Positions 43,755 to 52,779 of a stretch of DNA of 64,000 nucleotides are shown here, piece after piece. The DNA comes from Candidatus Latescibacterota bacterium (GTDB lineage: Bacteria > Latescibacterota > UBA2968 > GCA-2709665): the NCBI GenBank assembly GCA_012271065.1, contig JAAXHE010000238.1, positions 4,929 to 68,928 on the forward strand, given 5' to 3'. The notes under the pieces were generated by a model, which ran no database searches, was not told the DNA's origin, and was given only the letters and a program-made list of their open reading frames with translations. Positions within the stretch are counted from its first letter, which is position 1. Each line of letters opens with the position of its first letter. The translations under genes and the position numbers were made by a program.

Positions 43755-45008
43755 TCAGTCTTCCGTCAGCCCTGCTTCCACCTGGCGCGACGCATTCAAC
43801 GCCTTTGCGCCGACACTCAGCACATTCAGAAATCCCTCCGAATCCCGATGGTCGTAATCACCGATTGCTTCCATCGAGGACAATTCGGAGGAATACAGCG
43901 AATGCGCGACGGAACCGGAGGACTGATAGGTTACCGAGCCTTTGTATACCGAAACGGTCATCGAGCCCTCGGCCAGCTTCCGAACCGGCGAGAGGGCGCC
44001 TCGAATCATCTGTGAAGACAGGTCGAAATAATACCCCTGGTAGATCTGCTCGGCAAGCACCGAGGAGAGCGAGTCGTAGAATCGCCGTGCCCGCCTGTCG
44101 AGTACCTGCTGCAGCAGGTACTGGTAGCATGCGCCCAGCAATGCGAGCCCCGGGCTTTCGTACACGCCGCGGGATTTAATGCCCACGAAGCGATTCTCGA
44201 CCGTGTGGATTCCGATGCCGACTCCGTGACGCCCGGCAACGTCGTTGGCCGTTGCGATCGCCGATACGGCGTCCACGTGCTCCCCGTTCACAAGTACGGG
44301 ACGCCCTGCTTCAAGCGTTACGGAGAATGTCTCCGGGCGATCCGGCGCGTCCTTCGGGAAAACGCCCATGCCCGGCTCGATGAAGTCCGCCGCCACGTCG
44401 AGGTATTCCAGCTTTCCCGCCTCATGCGTGAACCCCAGCAGATTCGCGTCCGTCGAATACGGCTTGTCCTGCGTAGCCGTAATGGGCAGGTTCCGGGCCT
44501 GGCAATAGGCGATCATCTCCCTGCGTCCGCCGAAATGCTCCAGGAATGCGTCGTCGCGCCACGGCGCATACACCTTGATGGCGGGCGACAGCATATTGGC
44601 GACGAGCTGGAATCGCACCTGGTCGTTCCCCCGGCCGGTGGCTCCGTGCGCGAGTACGTCGATATCGCGCGCCTGCATCTCTTCAAGGATCCCCTGCGCG
44701 GTCACGTGTCGGGCAAGACCGGTCGTGTTCCAGTACCCGCCCTCGTAGACGGCATTGGCCAGGAGCATGGTGATTGCCTCCTCTGCCAGGTCCGACTTCA
44801 GGTCCAGGATAACCGAATCCACGGCCCCGCAGGCCAGCATCCGTCGGCCGATATCCTCGATATCGTCCTCGTCCGGCTGCCCGATATCCGCGGTGATGCT
44901 CACCACCTCCACCCCCTGGTCGGCAAGCCAGCGCGTAACCGTACAGCTGTCAAGCCCGCCGGAGGCCGCCAGCGCAATCCGCTTGCCCCGAATGTCCGCC
45001 AATTTCAT
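43755..45008 (-). CDS. argG: Argininosuccinate synthase
   Basis: 417 residues from ATG 45008, with an AGGAG 10 bases upstream; the longer frame to 45101 lies in argD and is a shadow. Condenses citrulline and aspartate with ATP. The PP-loop IALAASGGLDS is at 10-20, with AHGATGRGNDQVRF and YSTDANLLG further on. All family blocks are present. Third from the end of the arginine operon. Confidence 0.97.
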   Translation of the reverse strand: MKLADIRGKRIALAASGGLDSCTVTRWLADQGVEVVSITADIGQPDEDDIEDIGRRMLACGAVDSVILDLKSDLAEEAITMLLANAVYEGGYWNTTGLARHVTAQGILEEMQARDIDVLAHGATGRGNDQVRFQLVANMLSPAIKVYAPWRDDAFLEHFGGRREMIAYCQARNLPITATQDKPYSTDANLLGFTHEAGKLEYLDVAADFIEPGMGVFPKDAPDRPETFSVTLEAGRPVLVNGEHVDAVSAIATANDVAGRHGVGIGIHTVENRFVGIKSRGVYESPGLALLGACYQYLLQQVLDRRARRFYDSLSSVLAEQIYQGYYFDLSSQMIRGALSPVRKLAEGSMTVSVYKGSVTYQSSGSVAHSLYSSELSSMEAIGDYDHRDSEGFLNVLSVGAKALNASRQVEAGLTED

Positions 45009-45042
45009 TACAGACGCTCCTTTCCCGTCGTCCGCCAGTGCA

Positions 45043-46239
45043 CTAACCCTGCAGAATTTCGTCGAACACGTCCATGACCCGGTCGATATTCTCCTGTTCA
45101 ATCACCAGGGGAGGCAGAAAACGCACCACGTCCGGACCGGCTACACATACCAGGATTTCCCGCTCACGGAACGCGCCCATCACGTCGGCGGCAGGAACGT
45201 CGGCCAACACCGCACCGGCGATCAACCCCCTGCCGCGGACCTCGGTGATCTTATCGGGGTACGTTTCCATCAGCGCATTCAGCCGGCCATTCAGATGTTC
45301 GCCCTTCGCCCTAACGGCCGCGATGAAACCCGGATCCGAGAGCTGCCTGAAGACCTCGATGCCCACGGAGCAACTGACCGGATGCGCCCCGAACGTAGCC
45401 GCATGGTCGCTGGGCTCCACGGCATCGGCAACGTCCTGGCTCATCAGTGTTGCGCCAATCGGCAGACCCCCGGCCAGGGGCTTGGCCAGCGTCATTATGT
45501 CCGGTGTTACGCCGTAGTGCTCATAACAGAACAGGGCCCCGGTCCGGCAGAGTCCGGACTGAATCTCGTCGAACACCAGCAGCATCTTCATCTCATCGCA
45601 CAGCTGCCGCAGGCCTTCAATGAACGAAGGTTCCCCCGAATGAATACCGCCCTCGGCCTGGAGTGGCTCCAGAATCACCGCTACCGTCTCTGCATCCACC
45701 AGGCGTTCTACCGACTCGAGATTGTTGAATTCCGCGAACGAGATTCCGGGCAGCAGGGGTCCGAAGCCTTTGTGGTACTTCGGCTGACCTGTGGTGGCAA
45801 CCGACCCCATGGTGCGTCCGTGAAACGAGTTGTTCATCGCAATGAACTTGTACTTTGCGCGTTCCTCGAAATTCGTGTATCCCCATTTTCGCGCGAACTT
45901 CAACGCCGCTTCCCAGGACTCGGTTCCGCTATTGCAGAAAAAAACACGATCCGCGAATGAACGCTCGCACAACATCTTCGCCAACCGGGGCGCGGGAATC
46001 GTATGGTAGAGGTTCGAGACGTGGATCAGTTTGCGCGCCTGCGCCGAGATTGCGTCGCCAATGGTCGGGTTGTTGTATCCCAGTGCATTCACGGACAACC
46101 CGCTCACAAAATCCAGATACCGTTTCCCTTCGGTGTCGAAAAGATGCACGCCGTCTCCGCGCTCCAGTACAAAGTCGGGCCGCGCGTAGGTCTGCAGAAT
46201 GTAGCTTTGTTCAAGGTCGATTATTTCTTTCGTGTCCAT
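45043..46239 (-). CDS. argD: Acetylornithine aminotransferase
   Basis: 398 residues from ATG 46239, preferred over ATG 46242 because GGGGAG is then 6 bases away. PLP-dependent class III aminotransferase that forms N-acetylornithine from the semialdehyde. Marks: FFCNSGTESWEAALKFAR, NNSFHGRTMGSVATTGQ, LLVFDEIQSGLCRTG and the cofactor lysine in TLAKPLAGGLPIG. Succinylornithine or ornithine transaminase activity would look alike; the operon context makes ArgD most likely. Confidence 0.93.
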   Translation of the reverse strand: MDTKEIIDLEQSYILQTYARPDFVLERGDGVHLFDTEGKRYLDFVSGLSVNALGYNNPTIGDAISAQARKLIHVSNLYHTIPAPRLAKMLCERSFADRVFFCNSGTESWEAALKFARKWGYTNFEERAKYKFIAMNNSFHGRTMGSVATTGQPKYHKGFGPLLPGISFAEFNNLESVERLVDAETVAVILEPLQAEGGIHSGEPSFIEGLRQLCDEMKMLLVFDEIQSGLCRTGALFCYEHYGVTPDIMTLAKPLAGGLPIGATLMSQDVADAVEPSDHAATFGAHPVSCSVGIEVFRQLSDPGFIAAVRAKGEHLNGRLNALMETYPDKITEVRGRGLIAGAVLADVPAADVMGAFREREILVCVAGPDVVRFLPPLVIEQENIDRVMDVFDEILQG

Positions 46240-46293
46240 CATCCACTCCCCGGTTTTTGGGTTCCACATACACAGCTTGATCCGCGTCCTTCT

Positions 46294-47178
46294 TCATTGA
46301 ACAATCTCGGTGCCGATCCCCTCACGCGTAAAGACTTCCAGCAACAGGGCGTGGGGAACACGTCCATCTATAATGTGCGTCTTGTTTACGCCCCCTCTCA
46401 CCGAACGCACGCAAGCCTGAAGCTTTGGAATCATTCCTCCCTTCGCCGTACCGTCCCGGATCAGCCTGTCCACGTCATTGACGTGCAATGTTGAGATCCT
46501 GGATTCCGGATCGGCGCTGTCACTCAAAATGCCGTTTACGTCCGTCAGGAAAACCAGCTTTTCCGCCTGAAGCGTTCGCGCGATTTCTCCGGCGGCCGTA
46601 TCTGCGTTCACGTTGTAACTCCTGCCGTCGGGACCGAGGCCGATTGGGGCGATCACCGGAATCGTTTCCTTTGCGCACACGCTTCGAACCGGTTCCGGAT
46701 CCACCCGGTGTACGTCGCCCACAAACCCGATGTCCACCGGCACGCGTGTACCGTTGGACGCCACCTGCGCAAAATGCCTGCGCACGTGCATGACGCCGGC
46801 TTCCTTTGCGGACATGCCGTGCGCGCATCCGTCCAGCGCCCGGATGCCCTCCACAATCCTTCTGTTTACGACGCCGAACAGTGTGTCTTCCACCACCTGC
46901 ATCGAATCCGCGTCAGTCACGCGCAATCCGTTGATCCATTTCGACTCCAGTCCGGCTTCCTGCAGGCGTCTGCTGATTTCCCTGCCGCCGCCATGGACGA
47001 CCACGGGCCGCATGCCCACGGTTTCCATGAATACCAGATCCGCCAGAATCGTGTCCGACCCGCCGTCGTCAGGCTGCGTGCTTCCCCCGTATTTCACAAC
47101 GACGATCTTGTCCCGAAACGAGCGGATGTAGGGAAACGCCTCCACCAGCGTGGCGGCTTTCTGAATGAATTGCTCCAT
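46294..47178 (-). CDS. argB: Acetylglutamate kinase
   Basis: 294 residues, the family length. Phosphorylates N-acetylglutamate, the second pathway step. VVVKYGGSTQPD near residue 27, RPVVVHGGGREISR around 57-70 and NVNADTAAGEIARTLQAEKLVFLTD near residue 190 are the substrate and ATP sites. An arginine-sensing N-terminal helix (residues 1-20) is present, so it may be feedback-inhibited. Second gene in the biosynthetic part of the operon. Confidence 0.95.
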   Translation of the reverse strand: MEQFIQKAATLVEAFPYIRSFRDKIVVVKYGGSTQPDDGGSDTILADLVFMETVGMRPVVVHGGGREISRRLQEAGLESKWINGLRVTDADSMQVVEDTLFGVVNRRIVEGIRALDGCAHGMSAKEAGVMHVRRHFAQVASNGTRVPVDIGFVGDVHRVDPEPVRSVCAKETIPVIAPIGLGPDGRSYNVNADTAAGEIARTLQAEKLVFLTDVNGILSDSADPESRISTLHVNDVDRLIRDGTAKGGMIPKLQACVRSVRGGVNKTHIIDGRVPHALLLEVFTREGIGTEIVQ

Positions 47179-47231
47179 CGCAAAATCCCGCGTTACCAGG
47201 CGGCTGCGGGCCGTCGATTTCGACAGACGGT

Positions 47232-48179
47232 TCAGCCCGTGCTGTACACTTCGTCAATTCCGTAGAGTCTGGGCAGCTTGAACATCAGGTTCATATTCTC
47301 GACCGCCTGGCTGGCCGCGCCCTTGCCCAGGTTGTCTTCCATTGCGCATATATAGGCAAACCCGTCGTCCACGCCCACCTTGATCGCCAGCTTGTGCGTG
47401 CCGACGACGTCGCGCGTACCCCACTGCTTGTCCTCCGAATCCTCTACGGGAACGACAAGGTCCTCGTTTGTATACGCAGACGCGATCGCCTCGACCAACT
47501 GTCTGCCGGCCTCGTGTGCGGGTAATGCCTTCAGACTGTCGGCCAGCTCAATTCGTATGTTGGCATTGATGCCCGCGAACACGGAGCGCAGAACAATAGG
47601 CGTGAAGTTCACCCGAAAACCGGAATAGAACTCCATCTCCGGTACGTGTTTGTGCCGCCTGCCGAAACTGTAGGTGACCTCGTCGGGTTCCTGTTCAATC
47701 TCTCTGCGGGCGCCCGAATTTCCCGAAGTGGCCACCACAGTCGCTTCGCCCTGCACCATTTCCTTCAACGGTTTCAACGCCAGAATAACGCTGGTTGGAT
47801 AGCAGCCCGGATTACCGACCAGCCGCGCGCCGGCAATCCGGTCGGCAAACAGCGCGGGCATGCCGTAAACCGCCTCTTCAAGAAGTTCCGGAGCACGGTG
47901 GTCCAGCCCATAGCCGGATTCGAACAGACGCCTCGGCAACCGGAAAGCGCCGCTCATATCGATAACTCTCGCGCACGCGTCCAGTGCCTGCGGCGCGAAC
48001 TGCATCGACTCGGGGTCTTTCGTGGCCAGGAATACAAGATCACACTCGTCCAGGACGCCCTGCCGTCGTCGGGAATTCTGCCGGAAGCCGATCTCCGCAC
48101 GGTCGTGATGCGCCAGTACCCGTTCCAGTTCCTGGCCCACCATCCCGGTATCGCCGTAGATGCCGACGCTCAAAGCCAC
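47232..48179 (-). CDS. argC: N-acetyl-gamma-glutamyl-phosphate reductase
   Basis: 315 residues. Rossmann start VGIYGDTGMVGQEL (the family has GASGYxGxEL, so the third position differs but the fold is clear), catalytic C126 in GNPGCYPTS and a C-terminal VGTHKLAIKVG segment. Uses NADPH to reduce the acyl phosphate, the third step. First structural gene after argR. Some argC-like proteins in other pathways use the same motif, but the gene order is decisive here. Confidence 0.93.
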   Translation of the reverse strand: MALSVGIYGDTGMVGQELERVLAHHDRAEIGFRQNSRRRQGVLDECDLVFLATKDPESMQFAPQALDACARVIDMSGAFRLPRRLFESGYGLDHRAPELLEEAVYGMPALFADRIAGARLVGNPGCYPTSVILALKPLKEMVQGEATVVATSGNSGARREIEQEPDEVTYSFGRRHKHVPEMEFYSGFRVNFTPIVLRSVFAGINANIRIELADSLKALPAHEAGRQLVEAIASAYTNEDLVVPVEDSEDKQWGTRDVVGTHKLAIKVGVDDGFAYICAMEDNLGKGAASQAVENMNLMFKLPRLYGIDEVYSTG

Positions 48180-48335
48180 GTGAATCCTCCCGCGGGCTTT
48201 GGTTTACACTCCCGCGTCGGGGGTTCACAAGCGCTCAGCCGAGACCGCGCCCGGTACTTCACTCCCGTTCCTTTCGACGACGTCGCAACCCGGATTGCCT
48301 CGTCGCCCGGTATGCGATTGACTGTTTCGTCCCCG

Positions 48336-48800
48336 TCATTGAGAAATCTCAAGAATCCGCTCCTTCAGCAATTCTCGTTCTTCCACGGATTGGCAGAGGA
48401 TGAAAATCGTATTTTCTCCCGCGATCGTCCCCACGACTTCGGTCCATCCCGCCCGGTCGATGGCTTCGCACACACCCTGCGCGTGTCCTGTCATCGTCTT
48501 CAACACGAGCGTATGCCCCGCCCCGCCCGTTTCAACGACGAAATCCCTCAACTCCCTCGCGAGCAGATTCGATCCACTGCCATCATGTCCGGATTCGTCG
48601 GCCGGCGCCTGATAGCGAAGTCCGCCCGAGGCGTCCGGGGACTTGACGATACCCAACTGTTTCAGGTCCTTCGAGAGCGTGGACTGTGTGGTGGAAATTC
48701 CAGCGGCGCTGAGCGCTTCGATTAACGCCCTCTGAGTCCCGACCGCACGGGATGTGATAACGTCGAGAATATGCCGCTGACGTTCCTGTTTTTCACCCAT
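48336..48800 (-). CDS. argR: Arginine repressor
   Basis: 154 residues. The winged-helix half (1-75) contains STTQSTLSKDLKQLGIVK, and the arginine-binding hexamer half has GAGHTLVLKTMTGHAQGVC and VGTIAGENTIFILCQ. Binds ARG boxes when arginine is abundant. Heads the biosynthetic operon and has three ARG-box-like palindromes in front of it (48800-48876), consistent with autoregulation and control of the genes downstream. Confidence 0.95.
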   Translation of the reverse strand: MGEKQERQRHILDVITSRAVGTQRALIEALSAAGISTTQSTLSKDLKQLGIVKSPDASGGLRYQAPADESGHDGSGSNLLARELRDFVVETGGAGHTLVLKTMTGHAQGVCEAIDRAGWTEVVGTIAGENTIFILCQSVEERELLKERILEISQ

Positions 48801-48876
48801 GGAATTTTATTCCAGTTTATTGATAATTATTCGAACAATACACAAAAAAATTCGAAAGTCAAGAATAATTATTCAA
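48800..48876 (-). promoter_or_regulatory. ARG-box operator cluster
   Basis: Three palindromic AT-rich stretches: GAATAATTATTC (48863-48874), GATAATTATTC (48822-48832) and GGAATTTTATTCC (48801-48813). The first matches the classical ARG box nearly perfectly. They flank and overlap the promoter at 48835-48862, so ArgR bound here would block its own operon. Confidence 0.85.
48835..48862 (-). promoter_or_regulatory. argRCBDGH promoter
   Basis: On the minus strand TTGACT (48862-48857) and TATTGT (48840-48835) are separated by 16 bases. TATTGT is also the -10 of the island element A. The start of argR is 35 bases downstream of the -10. Confidence 0.72.
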
Positions 48877-48908
48877 AATTGCGGATCTTCTGTCAGATGC
48901 TGTCGAAA

Positions 48909-50324
48909 TCATATCTTCACGACCTTTCCCGGATTCATGATGTTGAGCGGATCCAGTGCTTTCTTGATCGCCTGCATGACCCTTACCCCTTCGCCATGTT
49001 CCTGCTCAAGTTCTGCCAGTTTACCCATACCGATCCCGTGTTCAACTGTACACGTTCCGCCCATTTCCAGGGCGAATTCGACGATCCGTTCGCCGAATTT
49101 ACGCGCTTCGGCAAGCTCTTCGGGGCGATTCGGATCGATCAGGAAAACGACGTGGAAATTCCCGTCGCCGACGTGACCGAACAGGGGAGCAATCAGGGTC
49201 GACGTCTTCAGTTCTTCTTTGGTCTTCAGGATACAATCCGCCAGTCTTGAAACCGGTACGCACACGTCCGTCACGTACCCCACCGAACCCGGCCGCATGG
49301 TCCGTGACGCGTAATAGGCGTCATACCGCGCCTGCCAGAGCCTGTTGCGTTCTTTCTGTCCGGTTGCCTTGCGAAAGTCCTCGCCGCCGTGCCTGTCCGT
49401 GACCGGCCCGGCCGCCGCGACGCGCTCGATAACGGACGACTCGGAACCGTGGAACTCGAAGAACAGAGTTGGCGCCACTTTGTAGTCGAAGCCGGAATAC
49501 GCGTTGATCGCGCCCATCTGAACTTCGTCGAGAAGCTCGATCCGCGTCATTTCTATTCCCGTTGACATCAATTCAATAACCGCGTTTACCGCCGAAGAAA
49601 TGTCCGGAAACGCACAGACCGCCGCGGATACCGCCTCTGGGACACTCGCCAGCTTCAGCGTCACCTCGGTAATGACACCCAGTGTGCCCTCGGATCCGAC
49701 GAACAAATGCGCCAGGTCGTAACCGGCGGACGATTTCCTCGCCCGTCCGCCTGCGTGAACGATGCTGCCGTCAGCCAGTATGACCGTCAGCCCCAGGACG
49801 TTTTCCCTCATCGTTCCGTATCCCACCGCCGCACTGCCCGACGCCCGTGTCGCCGTCATTCCTCCCAGGGAGGCGTCCGCTCCGGGATCGACCGGAAAGT
49901 ACAGTCCCGTCCCTGCTTCCGCCAGATGCCGGTTAAGCTGCTTTCTCGTTACGCCGGCCTCCACCGTTGCGTCCAGGTCGGCCTTGCCAACCCTCAAGAT
50001 ACGGCTCATACGGCTCAAATCGATGCACACGCCACCCTGTACAGCGACGATTCCACCTTCCACGGCCGTTCCCGTACCAAACGGCACGACCGGTGTCCGG
50101 TACCGGGCACAGAGCTTCACAATCTTCGACACTTCTTCATTGCAGGTGGGAAAGACTACAGCATCCGGCAACCTGGGCCTATGATACGAAGCGTCGCCCG
50201 CGTGGGCTTCCCGGATGCCCTCGTCCGTCCTTATCCGATCGCCCAGCAACGACCGGAGTTCGCCGAAAACCGGCGACCTGTTCGGATCCGAAGATCCCTT
50301 CGCCGTCCGCGCATTGTCTGTCAT
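48909..50324 (-). CDS. FAD-linked oxidase (GlcD/D-lactate dehydrogenase type)
   Basis: 471 residues from ATG 50324. An FAD-binding PCMH domain (about 50-225) contains VPFGTGTAVEGG, FPVDPGADASLGGMTATRAS and SEGTLGVITEVTLKL. The C-terminal cap holds HVGDGNFHV and a GGTCTVEHGIGMGK motif. Such enzymes oxidise D-lactate, glycolate or 2-hydroxyglutarate; no GlcE/GlcF or iron-sulfur partner is adjacent, so a single-subunit D-lactate-type enzyme is likely. Confidence 0.9.
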   Translation of the reverse strand: MTDNARTAKGSSDPNRSPVFGELRSLLGDRIRTDEGIREAHAGDASYHRPRLPDAVVFPTCNEEVSKIVKLCARYRTPVVPFGTGTAVEGGIVAVQGGVCIDLSRMSRILRVGKADLDATVEAGVTRKQLNRHLAEAGTGLYFPVDPGADASLGGMTATRASGSAAVGYGTMRENVLGLTVILADGSIVHAGGRARKSSAGYDLAHLFVGSEGTLGVITEVTLKLASVPEAVSAAVCAFPDISSAVNAVIELMSTGIEMTRIELLDEVQMGAINAYSGFDYKVAPTLFFEFHGSESSVIERVAAAGPVTDRHGGEDFRKATGQKERNRLWQARYDAYYASRTMRPGSVGYVTDVCVPVSRLADCILKTKEELKTSTLIAPLFGHVGDGNFHVVFLIDPNRPEELAEARKFGERIVEFALEMGGTCTVEHGIGMGKLAELEQEHGEGVRVMQAIKKALDPLNIMNPGKVVKI

Positions 50325-50361
50325 TCTCTTCAATCCTCTAACGAGTTCACTGCGTGGTCTC

Positions 50362-52728
50362 TCAGAGGTGCCGTGCCAGCCATTCCGCCATTTCCCAGAA
50401 CACATGCATGACCGACTCACGGGCGGTGTATCCGTGGCTCTCGTGGGGCAGCATCACCAGTCGGGTTGTCGCGCCGTGACCCTTCAGCGCGTTATATAGC
50501 CGCTCGCTCTGCATGGGAAATGTCCCGGAATTGTTGTCGGCCTGGCCATGTATCAACAACAGCGGCGCCTTGATCTTGTCGGCATGCATGAAAGCCGACA
50601 TGGCATGATAGACCTCCGGCGCCTGCCAGAGCGTACGCTCTTCAGACTGGAAACCAAACGGCGTCAGCGTACGGTTGTACGCACCGCTCCGGGCGATTCC
50701 CGCCTTGAACAGATCGCTGTGCGCCAGGAGATTCGCTGCCATAAACCCGCCGTAGGAATGCCCGCCGATCGCAATGCGGTCGCGGTCCGCAACACCCCGG
50801 CGCACGACTTCCTCCACGGCCGCTTCTGCGCTGGATACCAACTGGGTCACGTACGAATCGTTGGCTTCCACGCCGTCTTGTTCAACAATCGGCATGGAAG
50901 GTCCGTCCAGGACCGCGTATCCCTGCGTCAACCAGGGCAGCGGGGACGTCCAGGTCACACGAGTGAATCGATACCGGGAGCCCGTCACCTGCGCGGCCGC
51001 ACCGGCGCTTTTGTACTCACGCGGATACGCCCACATCAGCAAGGGCAGCGGACCGTCCTCATCTGAATACCCTGGCGGCAGATACAGGGTGCCGTTCAGG
51101 CCGGTCCCGTCGGCCCGCCCGTAACGGATGATTTCCTTCCGCACTCTCGACAGCTGCGGCGCCGGGTGGGGAAATTCAGTCAGTTGCCGGATGTTCCCTG
51201 TCTCCAGCGTCCGCAAAAACACGTCTGGCGGACGCTGTGCCGTTTCCTGCAACGTCAACAGCACACCATCGGCCTCATCCATCAATCTGACGGGTTGTTC
51301 ATAATACGGCGGTTCGCATTGCCAGGTCCGTTCCACCGATTTCGTTTTCAGATCGAACCTGTCAAGGAAAGGGAAGTCCCCCTCCGGAGATGCCCCGCCG
51401 CCCACCAGGAAAAGGTGTCGGCCGCAGTCACCGGTCAGCAACACCCTCCGCCCTGCGGGGTTCGATGTCGTCACCGGTGTACCCGGATCACCGTACCGGT
51501 CTTCCCAAGACCGGTCGAAGAGCAGTTCCCGGTCGTGGGAATCCGCGTCCGGGGCAAACCGCCAGGTCCTCGTCCGGCGGGTCTTCCACCAGCGCTCGGT
51601 CACCAGCGCCATCGCGCCGTCTCCCCACGTAACCCCGGCGTAACGGAGCTCGAGAGACTGCAACAACGCCGGTGCGCGATCGAAGGGCTCGGAAAGCGTG
51701 TACACGCGATCCCGGATGTCCGTCTCTGCTGCCGGGTCGCCGCCATCCTGCGCTTCCGCCCAGCACACCGTCGCCTCCGCGTCGTTACGCCACCGGAACG
51801 AGCGCGGCCCATCGCGTACGGCATCGAACGCGATCGGTACGTTCTCCGCCAGGGGCGCATCGACCAGTTCGCGAATCAGCCGGCCGTCCAGGTGCCATAC
51901 TTCAATCCGGACAGGAAATCGATAGTGCGGCACCAGGTACGAAAATGGTTGGTGGAGGGTTTCCACCAGCAGGTGGCAGCCTCCCGGCGCCGGCTCGGCA
52001 CGGCGGATGATTCCGGGGTTGCCCACCTCACGCTCGCTTCCATCCGGTGTGATCACAACCAGGCGGGACGTCGCATAGTATTCGAAAAGCGTTTCGTCGT
52101 GCGCCCCTTTCAACAGGTCCTGCCAGGTTCGCGAAGGCGCCAGCCGACCGGTATTCTCCCGGATCTCGGGGCCCGTGGGAACCTGAGGCGCATCGGGTAC
52201 TTCAGCCCGTTCCGCAGGAACAGCCCTGACGATCAGCGACGGGACGGATGCCGGTCCGGACGGTATCCAGGCGAACGGCGCGCCGAAGATGCCGTTTAAG
52301 CGGATTTCGGACACCTGCCGCGCTGCAACCGAGTCCACGTCGGCGTACCAGAGCGCGATCCCCGATCCGTCACGAACGGTAAAAGCAACACGGGTCCCGT
52401 CCGGCGCCCATTGCGGCGATCCGATACGGCCGTCGCCCGGCAGACCCGTCACCGGGTGCAGCGATCCGTCCGAAATCCGCAATAGCGTCAGTCCCGTATA
52501 ATATCCCGACCGGCTGAGGCCGTTGGCGCTGGGATCGATGCGAAGGCCAGCGAGACGCAACTCCGGCCGGGCCAGTTCGGATATGGGCGGCAGACCCGGT
52601 TTCGCGAGCATCAGGATCCACCGGCCCTTGGGGTCGACGCTGAGGTCCGGCGTGCTCGGCGCGTCCAGCAGCGCAGCGGTTTCTTCAGGCGGCATCCTGT
52701 ATTCGGGTGCTTCAGAGGTCTGGTTCAT
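50362..52728 (-). CDS. S9 family peptidase
   Basis: 788 residues. An N-terminal seven-bladed beta-propeller (about 30-540) precedes an alpha/beta hydrolase domain with S658 in GGHSYGGFMAAN, D731 in HGQADNN and H765 in PHESHGY, the prolyl oligopeptidase/acylaminoacyl peptidase triad. No signal peptide; probably cytoplasmic. The longer spacing and FGFQSEERTLWQ segment resemble glutamyl-endopeptidase-like members. Probably cotranscribed with the FAD-oxidase gene 37 bases on. Confidence 0.92.
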   Translation of the reverse strand: MNQTSEAPEYRMPPEETAALLDAPSTPDLSVDPKGRWILMLAKPGLPPISELARPELRLAGLRIDPSANGLSRSGYYTGLTLLRISDGSLHPVTGLPGDGRIGSPQWAPDGTRVAFTVRDGSGIALWYADVDSVAARQVSEIRLNGIFGAPFAWIPSGPASVPSLIVRAVPAERAEVPDAPQVPTGPEIRENTGRLAPSRTWQDLLKGAHDETLFEYYATSRLVVITPDGSEREVGNPGIIRRAEPAPGGCHLLVETLHQPFSYLVPHYRFPVRIEVWHLDGRLIRELVDAPLAENVPIAFDAVRDGPRSFRWRNDAEATVCWAEAQDGGDPAAETDIRDRVYTLSEPFDRAPALLQSLELRYAGVTWGDGAMALVTERWWKTRRTRTWRFAPDADSHDRELLFDRSWEDRYGDPGTPVTTSNPAGRRVLLTGDCGRHLFLVGGGASPEGDFPFLDRFDLKTKSVERTWQCEPPYYEQPVRLMDEADGVLLTLQETAQRPPDVFLRTLETGNIRQLTEFPHPAPQLSRVRKEIIRYGRADGTGLNGTLYLPPGYSDEDGPLPLLMWAYPREYKSAGAAAQVTGSRYRFTRVTWTSPLPWLTQGYAVLDGPSMPIVEQDGVEANDSYVTQLVSSAEAAVEEVVRRGVADRDRIAIGGHSYGGFMAANLLAHSDLFKAGIARSGAYNRTLTPFGFQSEERTLWQAPEVYHAMSAFMHADKIKAPLLLIHGQADNNSGTFPMQSERLYNALKGHGATTRLVMLPHESHGYTARESVMHVFWEMAEWLARHL

Positions 52729-52779
52729 CTTGTTTTCGAGTTACTTCAACAGTCAGGGGAATCTCGAGGTTTGTCCTAC

